A stretch of 33,627 nt of DNA, taken from positions 1-33,627 of the forward strand of contig DATBFY010000460.1 in NCBI GenBank assembly GCA_036558265.1. Direction: 5' to 3'. Positions 14,219-21,786 of the stretch are shown in pieces. A program made the translations under genes and the position numbers. How positions within the stretch are numbered: the stretch's first letter is position 1; the number at the start of each line of letters is the position of its first letter. The stretch comes from RYN-433 sp036558265. Lineage in GTDB: Bacteria; Planctomycetota; Phycisphaerae; Tepidisphaerales; Tepidisphaeraceae. The notes beneath the pieces were generated by a model, which worked only from the letters and a program-made list of their open reading frames with translations, was not told where the DNA came from and ran no database searches.

Positions 14219-14566
14219 CTGCAAGCTCCTGTAGCGGTCTTGGGTTGGTCCCCATTCCTACTTCCACTCCGGTCGCAAATACTAAAAAAATGGGCCGTGA
14301 CTTTCAAGCGTTTTCGATCGAACAGATCGCCCGGAATCGATCTGTAGTTCGAGGGCTCCGGATCATCCGATCGTAGTTGCAGAATCTGCCCCGTTCTATG
14401 GAATTGACGGCCTGGCGGCGTGTGGCGGAGTCGTCGCGCGGATTTTCCGGTGCCCGCGGGGTGTTGCGGATCGGTCGCCCGGGGTAAGATTTCTCGCCCG
14501 AAAGCGGGGGACGGTCGATGAGAGAGATGTGCGCGCGCGTCGCCGCGCGGGTTAAGGAACGACGTG
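14219..14566. other. 348-bp divergent intergenic region
   Basis: No gene seen. It carries the minus-strand promoter at 14279-14307 and an imperfect hairpin at 14319-14351 (CGAACAGATCG against CGATCTG plus TTCG with a 3-nt bulge). A weak TAAGAT at 14485-14490 may be the -10 for the plus-strand lipoprotein gene. Confidence 0.5.
14279..14307 (-). promoter_or_regulatory. sigma70-like promoter of the HTH-like gene
   Basis: On the minus strand TTGAAA (14307-14302), a 17-bp spacer, then TAGTAT (14284-14279). The expected transcript start near 14272 leaves a ~54-nt leader with GGAG before the ATG at 14218. Confidence 0.55.
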
Positions 14567-15292
14567 ATGAAACGATGGCGTACATGGGCGTTGGCCAGCG
14601 TGCTGGCCGGGTTGGGCGTGGCGTGTGACGACAAGGGGGACCTGCCCCCGGAGGTGCTGCGGGCCCGCCAGCAGGCACAGCAGCAGGCGGCGATGCCCGC
14701 CACCCGCACGGCTCCCACCACCCAGGAACTGCTCAACGGGCCCAAGAAGACCCTGCGGCTGGCGAACTTCCCGCTCAGCCTGGAGGTTCCCAAATCCTGG
14801 AACCTGGGATCGATGGGCAACGGCGAGATCATCACCGCCGGCGGCCCGGCGAACTCGGGCGAGATCACGATCCAGCTCGTGCAGCAGGGACAGCAGGTGC
14901 TCGCAAACGGCCTCGAGCTGACGTACCAGGAGATGAAGAAGGAGGCCCAATCCAAGCCGCACGCGATCAACCGGGTCGAGCTGCGCCCGCTGGGCCCGGG
15001 CAAGGTGCTGGAGCAGCGTGTGATCTCGGCGCCGTTCGTGAACGGCAAGCCGCCGGCCGAAGTCTGGGGCGACGTGGAAACGGGTCTGAAGGACGCCAAT
15101 GGACTGCCGACGACCACCCGGGGCATCGTGAACCCGCTGATGATCAAGTGGACCTTCACCGTGTTTTTGCCGTCGTCGGAGGGCAAGTACTCGGTGCGGG
15201 CGTTGACGTTCATGGGGCTGCGGCTGGCGGAATATGAGCAGGATAGGGAGTTCCTCGAGCAACTCATGAAGAGCTTGAAGTACGAGGAGTGA
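14567..15292 (+). CDS. putative lipoprotein
   Basis: 241 aa from ATG 14567 (the GTG one codon earlier is also possible). AAGGA at 14554-14558 supports this start. The N-terminus KRWRTWALASVLAGLGVAC-DDKG is a signal peptide ending at a cysteine followed by Asp-Asp. The lipobox is imperfect (Gly at -3), so lipidation is likely but not certain. An Ala/Gln-rich linker (RQQAQQQAA) leads to a soluble domain of about 170 residues (KTLRLANFPLSLEVPKSWNL to YEQDREFLEQLMKSLKYEE). Its beta-rich pattern resembles PsbP-like or DUF-type domains that begin with a 'VPxxW' strand. No function can be assigned. Confidence 0.78.
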   Translation: MKRWRTWALASVLAGLGVACDDKGDLPPEVLRARQQAQQQAAMPATRTAPTTQELLNGPKKTLRLANFPLSLEVPKSWNLGSMGNGEIITAGGPANSGEITIQLVQQGQQVLANGLELTYQEMKKEAQSKPHAINRVELRPLGPGKVLEQRVISAPFVNGKPPAEVWGDVETGLKDANGLPTTTRGIVNPLMIKWTFTVFLPSSEGKYSVRALTFMGLRLAEYEQDREFLEQLMKSLKYEE

Positions 15293-15410
15293 GACGTATT
15301 TGTGGGTTGCGTTATCCGGAACATTTATTGCGGCGAGCCGCGCACCGGCCTGGCGAAACCGCAAGCGACGTTTGGGGTCGCGCGGCGAGGAGATCGGGGA
15401 TGGGTACAGG

Positions 15411-16148
15411 TCAGGGGATGATCCCGGGGACGATTTCCGACGCCCGGCCGAGGATCGCAACGTCCACCTGTCCGTCGAGTCCACCGGGCTCGAGATTGAC
15501 CAGGATGGTCCTCGCGCCGTGCCGGGCCGCGGCCTGGACCAGTCCGGCAGCGGGATAGACCTCGCCGCTGGTGCCGACGACCAGCATCACGTCGGCGGCG
15601 CGGCAGACGGCCTCGGCGGCCTGCCAGATCCGCATGTCCAGGTGCTCACCGAACCAGACGACGGCCGGGCGGAGGTACGCTCCACACCTGGGACACTCGC
15701 GAAGCGGCGGCGGGTTCTCCAGATCGACTTGTTCGGTGTGATCGCAGCGATCGTTGCAGCAGCGGTCGGCGACGATCGTGCCGTGCAGGCGGAGGATCGG
15801 TGACGCGCCCGCGGGCGCGACCCGCTCGTGCAGGCCGTCGACGTTCTGGGTGATGACGGTCGCGCCGCCCGACTGGAGAGTGGCAATCGCTTGATGGGCG
15901 GCATTGGGCTGGATGTTCGCCAGTTGGGTGCGTCGCCAGTTATACCAGTCGTAGACGAGCTTGGGATCGGACGCGAAGCCCGACGCGCTGGCGAGTTTCT
16001 GCGGGTCGTAGTTGCCCCACAATGCGCTGGCGGACGCGCCGCGGAAGGTCGGCACGCCGCTGTCGGCGCTCACGCCCGCGCCGGTGAAGACCACGACCCG
16101 CGCGGCGCGGGCGAGCAGCTCACGGGCTTGTTCGATCGGGTCGGCCAT
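15411..16148 (-). CDS. NAD-dependent protein deacylase, sirtuin class III
   Basis: 245 aa Sir2 protein. GAGVSADSGVPTFRG (24-38) binds NAD, TQNVDGLH (100-107) lines the active site, and LHG gives catalytic His122. Cysteines at 130/131, 135, 152 and 155 form the zinc site, and VVWFGEHL and VGTSGEVYPAAGL complete the Rossmann fold. YNWRR supplies Tyr69 and Arg72 in the position of the Tyr/Arg pair that in CobB and SIRT5 binds succinyl or malonyl lysine. Desuccinylase activity is therefore likely besides deacetylation (inference). The gene is divergent from gluQ across 63 bp. TATACT ends 10 nt before its ATG, so the message is probably leaderless. Confidence 0.93.
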   Translation of the reverse strand: MADPIEQARELLARAARVVVFTGAGVSADSGVPTFRGASASALWGNYDPQKLASASGFASDPKLVYDWYNWRRTQLANIQPNAAHQAIATLQSGGATVITQNVDGLHERVAPAGASPILRLHGTIVADRCCNDRCDHTEQVDLENPPPLRECPRCGAYLRPAVVWFGEHLDMRIWQAAEAVCRAADVMLVVGTSGEVYPAAGLVQAAARHGARTILVNLEPGGLDGQVDVAILGRASEIVPGIIP

Positions 16149-16158
16149 TCGGCGCGCC

Positions 16159-16164
16159 AGTATA
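16159..16164 (-). promoter_or_regulatory. -10 box of the sirtuin gene
   Basis: TATACT on the minus strand, 10 nt before the ATG at 16148; no room for a normal ribosome binding site. Confidence 0.5.
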
Positions 16165-16196
16165 AATCAGGCCGGTGACTCCGGCGATCGGGCTCG

Positions 16197-16202
16197 TAGA
16201 AT
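16197..16202 (+). promoter_or_regulatory. -10 box of gluQ
   Basis: TAGAAT ends 9 nt before the ATG at 16212, the same spacing as the zinc-ribbon genes. No Shine-Dalgarno follows. Confidence 0.5.
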
Positions 16203-16211
16203 TGCCGCGTC

Positions 16212-17159
16212 ATGGCGATCACGCGACTGGCCCCTTCGCCCACCGGTGCGCTCCACCTGGGCAACGCGCGCACCTTCCTGGTCAACTGGTGGGTGGCGCG
16301 CCAGCGCGGCTGGCGGATCCTCTTGCGGATCGAGGACCTGGACGGCCCGCGCGTCAAAGCCGGCGCCGACCGCGCGGCGATGGACGATCTCCGCTGGCTT
16401 GGGATCGACTGGGACGAGGGGCCCGTCTACCAGTCGCCCCGGGCGGACCTCTACCGAGCCGCGGCGCGGACGCTGCTTGACGCCGGCAAAGCCTACGCCT
16501 GCGTCTGCACCCGCCGCGAGGTCGAGCTGGCCGCCAGCGCCCCGCACGCGGAGGACGGCGCGGCCGTCTACCCCGGAACCTGCCGCGGGCGATTCAAATC
16601 CCTCCGCGACGCCGAGATCGCCGCCGGCCGCGTGCCCGTCGTGCGCTTTGCAGTCCCGGACGGCCCCGTCGAATTCACGGACGGATTTCACGGCCCGATC
16701 CGCACCAACCCGGCGAGCGAACTGGGCGATTTCGTCATCGAGAAGGCCGACGGCACCGCGGCGTACCAGTTGGCCGTCGTCGTGGACGACGCCGAGATGG
16801 GTGTCACTGAGATCGTGCGCGGCGACGACCTGGTGGATTCGACGCCGCGACAGATCCTGTTGTATCGCGCGCTCGGGATGGCGGATCGGATCCCCAACTA
16901 CTGGCACCTGCCGCTGGTGGTGGGGACCGACGGCAAGCGCCTGGCCAAGCGCCACGGCGATACGCGGCTGGCGTACTATCGCAACCGAGGCGTGCCGGCG
17001 GAGCGCGTGGTTGCGCTCCTGGCGCGATGGTGCGGGATCGACGCCGCTCCGCGAGCTTCCGCCCATGACCTCATCGCCGGGTTCGACCTGAATCGCCTGC
17101 CCGCAGGCCCGATCATCTTCACCAAAGCGGACGATCGCTGGCTATTGGAGGGAACGTAG
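16212..17159 (+). CDS. gluQ: glutamyl-Q tRNA(Asp) synthetase
   Basis: 315 aa, the length of GluQRS rather than a full GluRS, because the anticodon-binding half is missing. The class I HIGH signature appears as APSPTGALHLGNART and the KMSKS-like loop as KRLAKRHGD. The zinc site typical of this family is present: CVC near residue 97 plus YPGTC. LRIEDLDGPRVK and the EFTDGFHG block are also diagnostic. The enzyme activates glutamate and attaches it to queuosine at position 34 of tRNA-Asp. The start is supported by APSPTG at the usual distance and by the TAGAAT box 9 nt upstream. lpxK follows after 63 bp in the same direction and may be co-transcribed. Confidence 0.94.
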   Translation: MAITRLAPSPTGALHLGNARTFLVNWWVARQRGWRILLRIEDLDGPRVKAGADRAAMDDLRWLGIDWDEGPVYQSPRADLYRAAARTLLDAGKAYACVCTRREVELAASAPHAEDGAAVYPGTCRGRFKSLRDAEIAAGRVPVVRFAVPDGPVEFTDGFHGPIRTNPASELGDFVIEKADGTAAYQLAVVVDDAEMGVTEIVRGDDLVDSTPRQILLYRALGMADRIPNYWHLPLVVGTDGKRLAKRHGDTRLAYYRNRGVPAERVVALLARWCGIDAAPRASAHDLIAGFDLNRLPAGPIIFTKADDRWLLEGT

Positions 17160-17186
17160 GTTCCGCTGCGCGGAGGACCGACATCC

Positions 17187-17209
17187 GCAGGCGAGACGCC
17201 CGCGCCACA
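17187..17209. repeat. short dispersed repeat half (GCAGGCGAGACGCCCGC...)
   Basis: A 23-nt block in the gluQ-lpxK gap, beginning GCAGGCGA and ending GACGCCCGCGCCACA. It matches the right arm of the inverted repeat at 32187-32261 (GCAGGCGA and GACGCCCGCACCACA). Probably one copy of a dispersed repeat family. Confidence 0.45.
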
Positions 17210-17222
17210 TGAGAGTAAGCTC

Positions 17223-18329
17223 TTGCCCGACTTGGGCGAATCCTGGCAACAATTCGGGCAACGGGTGATCAGCGGCGACGCGCATGGCCCGACCGCGGCG
17301 CTCGTCCGCGCAGGCTTGTCGATCGCCTCGCCGCTCTATTCATTGATCATGCGGGCCCGCAACGCCCGATTCGACCGCGGCATGGGCGTGCGGCGCCTGC
17401 CCCGTCGCGTCGTCAGCGTGGGCAATATCACGACCGGGGGCACGGGCAAGACGCCGGTTGTCCGATGGCTCTGCGAGCGCCTTCGAGATGCCGGCCAGCG
17501 CCCGGGAATCCTCCTGCGCGGCTACAAGGCCAACCCCGGCGAGCGCGGCGACGAAGAGGCCATGCTCGACGCCTTCCTCAACTCGCCGGGCGCCACCGCC
17601 CGCGTGCCCATCGTGGCCGACCCGAACCGCTACCGCGCCGGCGTGCGACTGTTGGCGGCCAACGCTGACGTCGATCTGCTCGTGCTCGACGACGGCTTTC
17701 AGCACCGCCGCCTGGCGCGCGACTTCGAGCTGGTGTTGATCGATGCCACCAACGCGTTCGGCTTCGGGCACGTCCTCCCGCGCGGGCTCCTGCGCGAACC
17801 GTTAAGCGGACTGCGACGCGCGGACGCATTCCTGATCACGCGAACGGACCAGGTGGACGACGCGCGGCTGACGGAGATCGAGCGCGTGCTCGGGCAATAC
17901 AATCCCGCCGCGCCCCGATACCGCTGCGCGCACGTGCACCGGGCGCTCCGGGCCGCCAACGGCGCCTCGCATGCGCTGGACGCGTTGGCAGCCAGGCGCT
18001 TCTTCGCCGTCGCCGCGGTTGGAAACCCAGAGGGGCTCGATCGTCAACTGCGATCGCTCCCGGGCGCGTACACCGGCCGCCGCTGGTTCGCCGATCACCA
18101 CGCCTTCACGCCCGGCGACCTGGCCGCGATCGACCGCGACGCGCGGGCGGCCGGGGCGGACGTCATCCTCACGACCGAGAAGGACTGGGTGAAGCTCGCC
18201 CCCCACCACCCGGGTATGAACGATGCCTTGCCGATCTGGCGCCTGGATCTGGACCTCCAATTCGGCGGCGATGACGACGATCGCTTGTTCGCGCAGATCC
18301 GCGCCCGATTACAATCGATCCCGTCATGA
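17223..18329 (+). CDS. lpxK: tetraacyldisaccharide 4'-kinase
   Basis: 368 aa, a normal LpxK length. The Walker A region is VSVGNITTGGTGKTP (64-78) after the usual N-terminal amphipathic segment (PLYSLIMRARNARFDRG). Later come LLRGY, GDEEAML, the VPIVADPNRYRAG block, DDGFQHRRLARD, and ILTTEKDWVKL near the C-terminus. It phosphorylates the lipid A precursor at the inner membrane, evidence for an LPS-bearing outer membrane. The best start is the TTG at 17223; GTG 17265 is an alternative. No clear Shine-Dalgarno is visible. The stop overlaps the next gene's ATG (ATGA), so translation of the following membrane protein is probably coupled to lpxK. Confidence 0.9.
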   Translation: MPDLGESWQQFGQRVISGDAHGPTAALVRAGLSIASPLYSLIMRARNARFDRGMGVRRLPRRVVSVGNITTGGTGKTPVVRWLCERLRDAGQRPGILLRGYKANPGERGDEEAMLDAFLNSPGATARVPIVADPNRYRAGVRLLAANADVDLLVLDDGFQHRRLARDFELVLIDATNAFGFGHVLPRGLLREPLSGLRRADAFLITRTDQVDDARLTEIERVLGQYNPAAPRYRCAHVHRALRAANGASHALDALAARRFFAVAAVGNPEGLDRQLRSLPGAYTGRRWFADHHAFTPGDLAAIDRDARAAGADVILTTEKDWVKLAPHHPGMNDALPIWRLDLDLQFGGDDDDRLFAQIRARLQSIPS

Positions 18330-18535
18330 CCACGCAGCGGCAATCGGGCAACGGCAGGTGGGTCGTCATCGTGTTGGTCGTGCTGGGTCTGGCGGCGGCG
18401 ATCATCGAGCTGGCGTTCTGGCGATTCCCCGACACGCACAAGCGTCTGCCGCCGCAAGGTCCCCTGCCGGCGACGACGACGACGACGACGACGGTGACGA
18501 CGACGACCCCCAATCCGGGCGGCGAGGCACGGTAG
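18326..18535 (+). CDS. small single-pass membrane protein with poly-Thr tail
   Basis: 69 aa. A short polar start (MTTQRQSGNGR) is followed by one hydrophobic helix (WVVIVLVVLGLAAAIIELAFW) and a polar tail with seven and then four threonines from an ACG triplet run at 18471-18506. No family recognised. It is supported as a real gene by its ATGA overlap with lpxK and by its own stop sharing a base with the next start (TAGTG). The three overlaps in a row suggest a small envelope operon. The triplet run can change length without shifting the frame. Confidence 0.65.
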   Translation: MTTQRQSGNGRWVVIVLVVLGLAAAIIELAFWRFPDTHKRLPPQGPLPATTTTTTTVTTTTPNPGGEAR

Positions 18536-19044
18536 TGGACCCCACCCCACTCGATTACCAGCGGCCCGAGCCCTTCCACCGTCGGCCGCCATCACTCGCC
18601 GAGTTGCTCGTCTGCGCCGTGCTGGCGGCGGTCGCGCTGTCCACCTGCGTGCGGGTCGAGTGGCTCAACGCCCGCGCCGGGCATTACCTGCCGCGCTTGC
18701 CGCAGGATACCGGTCCGTGGCGGCAGATGCCCGAGACCCAGGCCAGCTTCCGCCTGGTGCAGCGCACGTTCGACCCGACGCTGGCCTGGCGCCCCCTGAG
18801 CCCCGAGGAGCACCGCGCCGTCCGCCAGTTTGCCGCGCGCAACCGCCTGCGCGACCTGGTCGCCTCCTGGGGCCTCGTTCAGTATGCGATCGTGCCGCTC
18901 GTGCTGGCCTGGTCGGCGAGCGTATTCCTTCGCCCGCGCACGCCCATCACGATCATCGTGGCGGCGCTGTGCGGCATCGCCGCCCTCGCCTGCGCCGCCT
19001 CGATGTTCCACCGCGGCTACCTGACCAGCCTGGGATGGTCATAG
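18535..19044 (+). CDS. membrane protein of unknown function, three predicted helices
   Basis: 169 aa from GTG 18535, which shares its G with the TAG of the previous gene; the upstream part of the open frame is a shadow of lpxK. A proline-rich N-terminus (DPTPLDYQRPEPFHRRPPS) precedes helix 1 (LAELLVCAVLAAVALSTCV). An extracytoplasmic loop of about 75 residues contains HYLPRLPQDTGPWRQMPE, and then come helices 2 (YAIVPLVLAWSASVFL) and 3 (TIIVAALCGIAALACAASM). No recognisable family. Tight coupling to lpxK suggests an envelope role, but that is only context. It ends 59 bp before the convergent stop of the isocitrate-lyase-like gene. Confidence 0.7.
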   Translation: MDPTPLDYQRPEPFHRRPPSLAELLVCAVLAAVALSTCVRVEWLNARAGHYLPRLPQDTGPWRQMPETQASFRLVQRTFDPTLAWRPLSPEEHRAVRQFAARNRLRDLVASWGLVQYAIVPLVLAWSASVFLRPRTPITIIVAALCGIAALACAASMFHRGYLTSLGWS

Positions 19045-19089
19045 CTGCGAGCTGCGATCAACGGAGTATTGATGCTTGGACGTTTGAGT

Positions 19090-19101
19090 GCTCACGTGAG
19101 C
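19090..19101. terminator. palindrome between convergent genes
   Basis: GCTCACGTGAGC is a perfect 12-bp palindrome between the stops at 19044 (+) and 19104 (-). It could act as a weak bidirectional terminator or as a protein site; no T-run is present. Confidence 0.3.
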
Positions 19102-19103
19102 GA

Positions 19104-19979
19104 TTACGCCTGGAATCGCCGCTCGACGTCCTGCCAGTGCCGCAGCTCGACGATCTGCTCGAAATGGTCCATGTCTACGGCATGTTCCGCGTTCAGCGGC
19201 TTGCCGGAGCGCAGGTCGGCGGCGGCTTGCTGGAGGGCGCGGGTGGCGCGGAAGAGGATCGTCGTCGGGTAAAGGATCATCGTGAAGCCCAACTCGCCGA
19301 ATTGCTCGGGCGGCAGCCAGGGCGTCTTGCCGCCGTTCTCCAGGACGCTGGTGGCCAGTTGTTCACCTTTGAATGCCTTGCCGATCGCCTTGAGCTGTTC
19401 GACGTTGGTTGGGCCTTCGACGTAGATGCCATCCGCGCCGGCCTTGAGGTATTGCTCGCCGCGCCGCAGGGCGGCGTCGAGGCCTTCGGGCTGGATCGCA
19501 TCGGTGCGGGCGAGGATGAAGAACTCGCGATCCTCGGTCGCGGCGACGGCGGCCTTGACCTTGGCGACCATCTGCTCGACCGGAATGACCTTCTTGTCGT
19601 CCATGTGTCCGCATTGTTTTGGCGCTTGCTGGTCTTCGATGAACAGACCCTGGATGCCCAACGCCATGTATCCGCGGACGGTGTGGGTGACGTTCTTCGG
19701 GTCGCCATACCCGTCGTCGGCGTCCACCAGGATGGGCAGGGCGGTGGCGGACAGGATGTCCTTCACGGCGGCGTGGCGCTCGGCGTAGTGGGTGAGGTCG
19801 AGGTCGGGCAAGCCATGACGCGCGCCGGCGACCGCGAAGCCGCCGACCTGCAGCGCGGTGAAGCCGGCCTGCTCGATCAGCTTGGCGGTCAATCCGTCGT
19901 GGGCGACGGGCAGGAGGAGGGGCGTTTCCTTCTTCAGCGCCTTCTTCCAGGTGATTCGCTCGCTGGCGATGTGTTCCAT
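19104..19979 (-). CDS. isocitrate lyase / PEP mutase superfamily enzyme
   Basis: 291 aa from ATG 19979, chosen because AAAGGA lies about 8 nt upstream; the longer frame to 20033 adds a basic leader without homology. PVAHDGLTAKLIEQAGF opens the barrel, VDADDGYGDPKNV is the Mg-binding DxDxGYG motif, and IEDQQAPKQCGH carries the catalytic Cys-Gly-His loop of the lyase branch (isocitrate, methylisocitrate and dimethylmalate lyases). PEP mutases lack that cysteine. ILARTDAIQPEGLDAALRR and GADGIYVEGP are further family blocks. The exact substrate is not evident: a C-C bond-cleaving lyase acting on a 2-hydroxy- or 2-oxo-dicarboxylate is likely. It stands alone downstream of zinc-ribbon gene F. Confidence 0.85.
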   Translation of the reverse strand: MEHIASERITWKKALKKETPLLLPVAHDGLTAKLIEQAGFTALQVGGFAVAGARHGLPDLDLTHYAERHAAVKDILSATALPILVDADDGYGDPKNVTHTVRGYMALGIQGLFIEDQQAPKQCGHMDDKKVIPVEQMVAKVKAAVAATEDREFFILARTDAIQPEGLDAALRRGEQYLKAGADGIYVEGPTNVEQLKAIGKAFKGEQLATSVLENGGKTPWLPPEQFGELGFTMILYPTTILFRATRALQQAAADLRSGKPLNAEHAVDMDHFEQIVELRHWQDVERRFQA

Positions 19980-20123
19980 GGGCGGGTCCTTTGCCCGTGG
20001 GAAGCAAGCGGCGCGCCGGAGCGGTCTGAGCAAGGAAATGCGTGCGCCGGTGAGCTGGGGAGAGTGGGAGAAGAAGATTGAGGGGAGTGAGTAGTGGCGT
20101 GGAATGGCTGGCCAAGAGTGGCT

Positions 20124-20687
20124 TCAGGCCTTTGCGCTTGCTGGAATCTGGCCGCACTCCGGGCACCGGTCGGGCGTGGCGCGGAGGTCGTAGCCGCACG
20201 TCCAGCACCGTCCTCGCTCTATGCGCGATCGAGCCATCCGCCGCCGGTAGCGCCGCACGGACCACGCAACCGGGAGGACCGTGAACAGGAGTGTGAACGC
20301 GTACATGGGGAAGCGGTATTGGTCCCACTGTTCCCGAGGAGGCGTTCCAGGCGGCGAGTGAGCGGCGGCGAATCCGAAAAAGGTCCAATCCGGCGGATCA
20401 AAGGTGTCGATCGTGGCCGGATACGAATAATAGTCCGGCGGCATGCCCTCGATGGCGAAACGCTTCGGTCCGATCAATAACTGGACGGCGCCACGGCGCG
20501 TTGCGATGGTGTGATTGACCAGCAGCCAACGACGATACTTACTAGGTCGTCCCGTATCTTCGTATCCATAACGATGCACGACATCGACGATCCGATAGCT
20601 CCGCACCCATAGCGAAACCGTCGCCACGCACATCAGCAGCGAAAGCGCTGTCGCGACGTTCAGCGCGATGCGGAAGAGGTGCCTCAT
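20124..20687 (-). CDS. zinc-ribbon membrane protein F
   Basis: 187 aa. MRHLFRIALNVATALSLLMC is helix 1 and nearly matches C, D and E. The middle domain contains WTFFGFAAAH. Helix 2 is FPMYAFTLLFTVLPVAWSV, followed by a strongly basic stretch (RRYRRRMARSR) and the ribbon CWTCGYDLRATPDRCPECG, then QIPASAKA. Its ATG overlaps the TGA of gene E. As last gene of the array its ribbon reads CGQI, so no -10 box is encoded. The same is true of gene C at the end of the other array. The longer frame (to 20852) is a read-back into gene E's ribbon. Function unknown. Confidence 0.8.
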   Translation of the reverse strand: MRHLFRIALNVATALSLLMCVATVSLWVRSYRIVDVVHRYGYEDTGRPSKYRRWLLVNHTIATRRGAVQLLIGPKRFAIEGMPPDYYSYPATIDTFDPPDWTFFGFAAAHSPPGTPPREQWDQYRFPMYAFTLLFTVLPVAWSVRRYRRRMARSRIERGRCWTCGYDLRATPDRCPECGQIPASAKA

Positions 20688-21208
20688 GCCGCCCAAATCG
20701 TACCACACTCCGGGCATCGCTCCGGCGTGGCGCGCAGGTCGAAGCCGCAGTTGACGCACAGTCCCGAGCGCCGACGCTCGGTTCGGAGCGATCGCCGGGC
20801 CGCGCGACTCAACCCAACGGCCAACGCGCACAGCATCAGGCACACGGCCCACAGCGGCGCGAGCACCAGGCGCGATTCGTAGTTCCTGCCCTCAACCCGA
20901 TGCTCCATCGCGAAACCCAGGTTGCGCAACGTCGCGGGCAGGCGGCGCGTCGGCGGATCCTCCGCGGCCGGATATCTCGAATGCGCCAGCGACGGCGCGC
21001 CCCAGTCGCCGCCCTCATCGCCGAGCCGCGTCGTGTCCAGCCGCAGTCGCCCCGACGCCAGCCCGCATTGAATCACCCGCTTCCCCGACGACCAGCCCCA
21101 CGCGTCGACAGTGCGGTAGCTCCGCAGCCACAAGGCGCCGAGGGCGAGGCAGAGCAGCAATGAGAGGACGGCCGCGGCATTCAGGAGGGCGCGCAAGAGC
21201 CGTCTCAT
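20684..21208 (-). CDS. zinc-ribbon membrane protein E
   Basis: 174 aa. MRRLLRALLNAAAVLSLLLC begins helix 1 (to about residue 28). The middle domain includes LRNLGFAMEHR. Helix 2 is LAPLWAVCLMLCALAVGL, with basic residues after it and the ribbon CVNCGFDLRATPERCPECGTIWAA (Phe replaces the usual Tyr). Start and stop both overlap neighbours through ATGA: its start with the stop of D, its stop with the start of F. Its own Gly-Thr-Ile codons encode TACGAT, placed 9 nt before gene F. Function unknown. Confidence 0.8.
   Translation of the reverse strand: MRRLLRALLNAAAVLSLLLCLALGALWLRSYRTVDAWGWSSGKRVIQCGLASGRLRLDTTRLGDEGGDWGAPSLAHSRYPAAEDPPTRRLPATLRNLGFAMEHRVEGRNYESRLVLAPLWAVCLMLCALAVGLSRAARRSLRTERRRSGLCVNCGFDLRATPERCPECGTIWAA
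20697..20702 (-). promoter_or_regulatory. -10 box of gene F within ribbon codons of gene E
   Basis: TACGAT on the minus strand, made from the Thr-Ile codons of E's CPECGTI, ends 9 nt before the ATG at 20687. Confidence 0.55.
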
Positions 21209-21771
21209 AGGGTGGGGATCGTACCACACTCCGGGCAGCGCTCGGGTGTGGCGCGCAGGTCATAGCCGCACGCGGGGCAGCGGCGCCGGCTTCGCCGCCA
21301 CTTGCGGCGTGCCCCGCGGAGGGTCCGCGCGACGGGCAGCACCGCGGCCACCAGCGCCGGCAGCCAGAGCGGAAACGCGGCCCGCCGGAACGTCAGCGTC
21401 CCGAACGACGGGCGGCTCTGGTCGCGCGACAGGTAATCGAAGCCGAGCCACTGCAGCGCGCGCGAGCTGCCCTCGGCGGTGAACGGCGACGCGCCGGGGT
21501 CCGCCACGCGGGGACGCGATGTGAATGACCTGCCGGGCCCGCGGTCGTGTCCATCGCTGAACAGGTCGGACGTGCGGCCGACCAGCACCGTGCGCGAGGC
21601 GAGCAGCAGTCCCGGCCGAGTCGCGACGCGGTAATTGACACCGCGCCGCGGGCTGTACCAGGCGTCGTCGTTGAACCGGTAACTTCGGAGCCATAGTCCG
21701 ATCGTCGCCAGACAAAGGAGGACGGATAGCGCCGTGGTGGCGTTCAGGAGGAAGCGAGCCGAGCGCCTCAT
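21205..21771 (-). CDS. zinc-ribbon membrane protein D
   Basis: 188 aa. MRRSARFLLNATTALSVLLC starts helix 1. The middle domain contains LQWLGFDYLSRD, the LGF motif also seen in A, C, E and F. Helix 2 is FPLWLPALVAAVLPVARTL, then the basic linker RGARRKWRRSRRR and the ribbon CPACGYDLRATPERCPECGTIPTL. It is the first gene of the minus-strand array. Its promoter (TACAAT at 21781-21786) falls within what remains of a DUF5615-like toxin start codon region, so this gene marks the array boundary. Its ribbon encodes TACGAT, 9 nt before gene E. Function unknown. Confidence 0.8.
   Translation of the reverse strand: MRRSARFLLNATTALSVLLCLATIGLWLRSYRFNDDAWYSPRRGVNYRVATRPGLLLASRTVLVGRTSDLFSDGHDRGPGRSFTSRPRVADPGASPFTAEGSSRALQWLGFDYLSRDQSRPSFGTLTFRRAAFPLWLPALVAAVLPVARTLRGARRKWRRSRRRCPACGYDLRATPERCPECGTIPTL
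21218..21223 (-). promoter_or_regulatory. -10 box of gene E within ribbon codons of gene D
   Basis: TACGAT on the minus strand from D's Gly-Thr-Ile codons, ending 9 nt before the ATG at 21208. Confidence 0.55.
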
Positions 21772-21780
21772 TGCGCGGGC

Positions 21781-21786
21781 ATTGTA
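21781..21786 (-). promoter_or_regulatory. -10 box of zinc-ribbon gene D
   Basis: TACAAT on the minus strand, 9 nt before the ATG at 21771. It is preceded by GGAGTGGT, similar to the GGAGTGTGG before the other boxes, here lying in the toxin remnant. Confidence 0.6.

Noticed and set aside
18471..18506. Phase-variable microsatellite switching the gene on and off
   Set aside because: The repeat unit is a triplet (ACG), so length change alters Thr number but not the frame.
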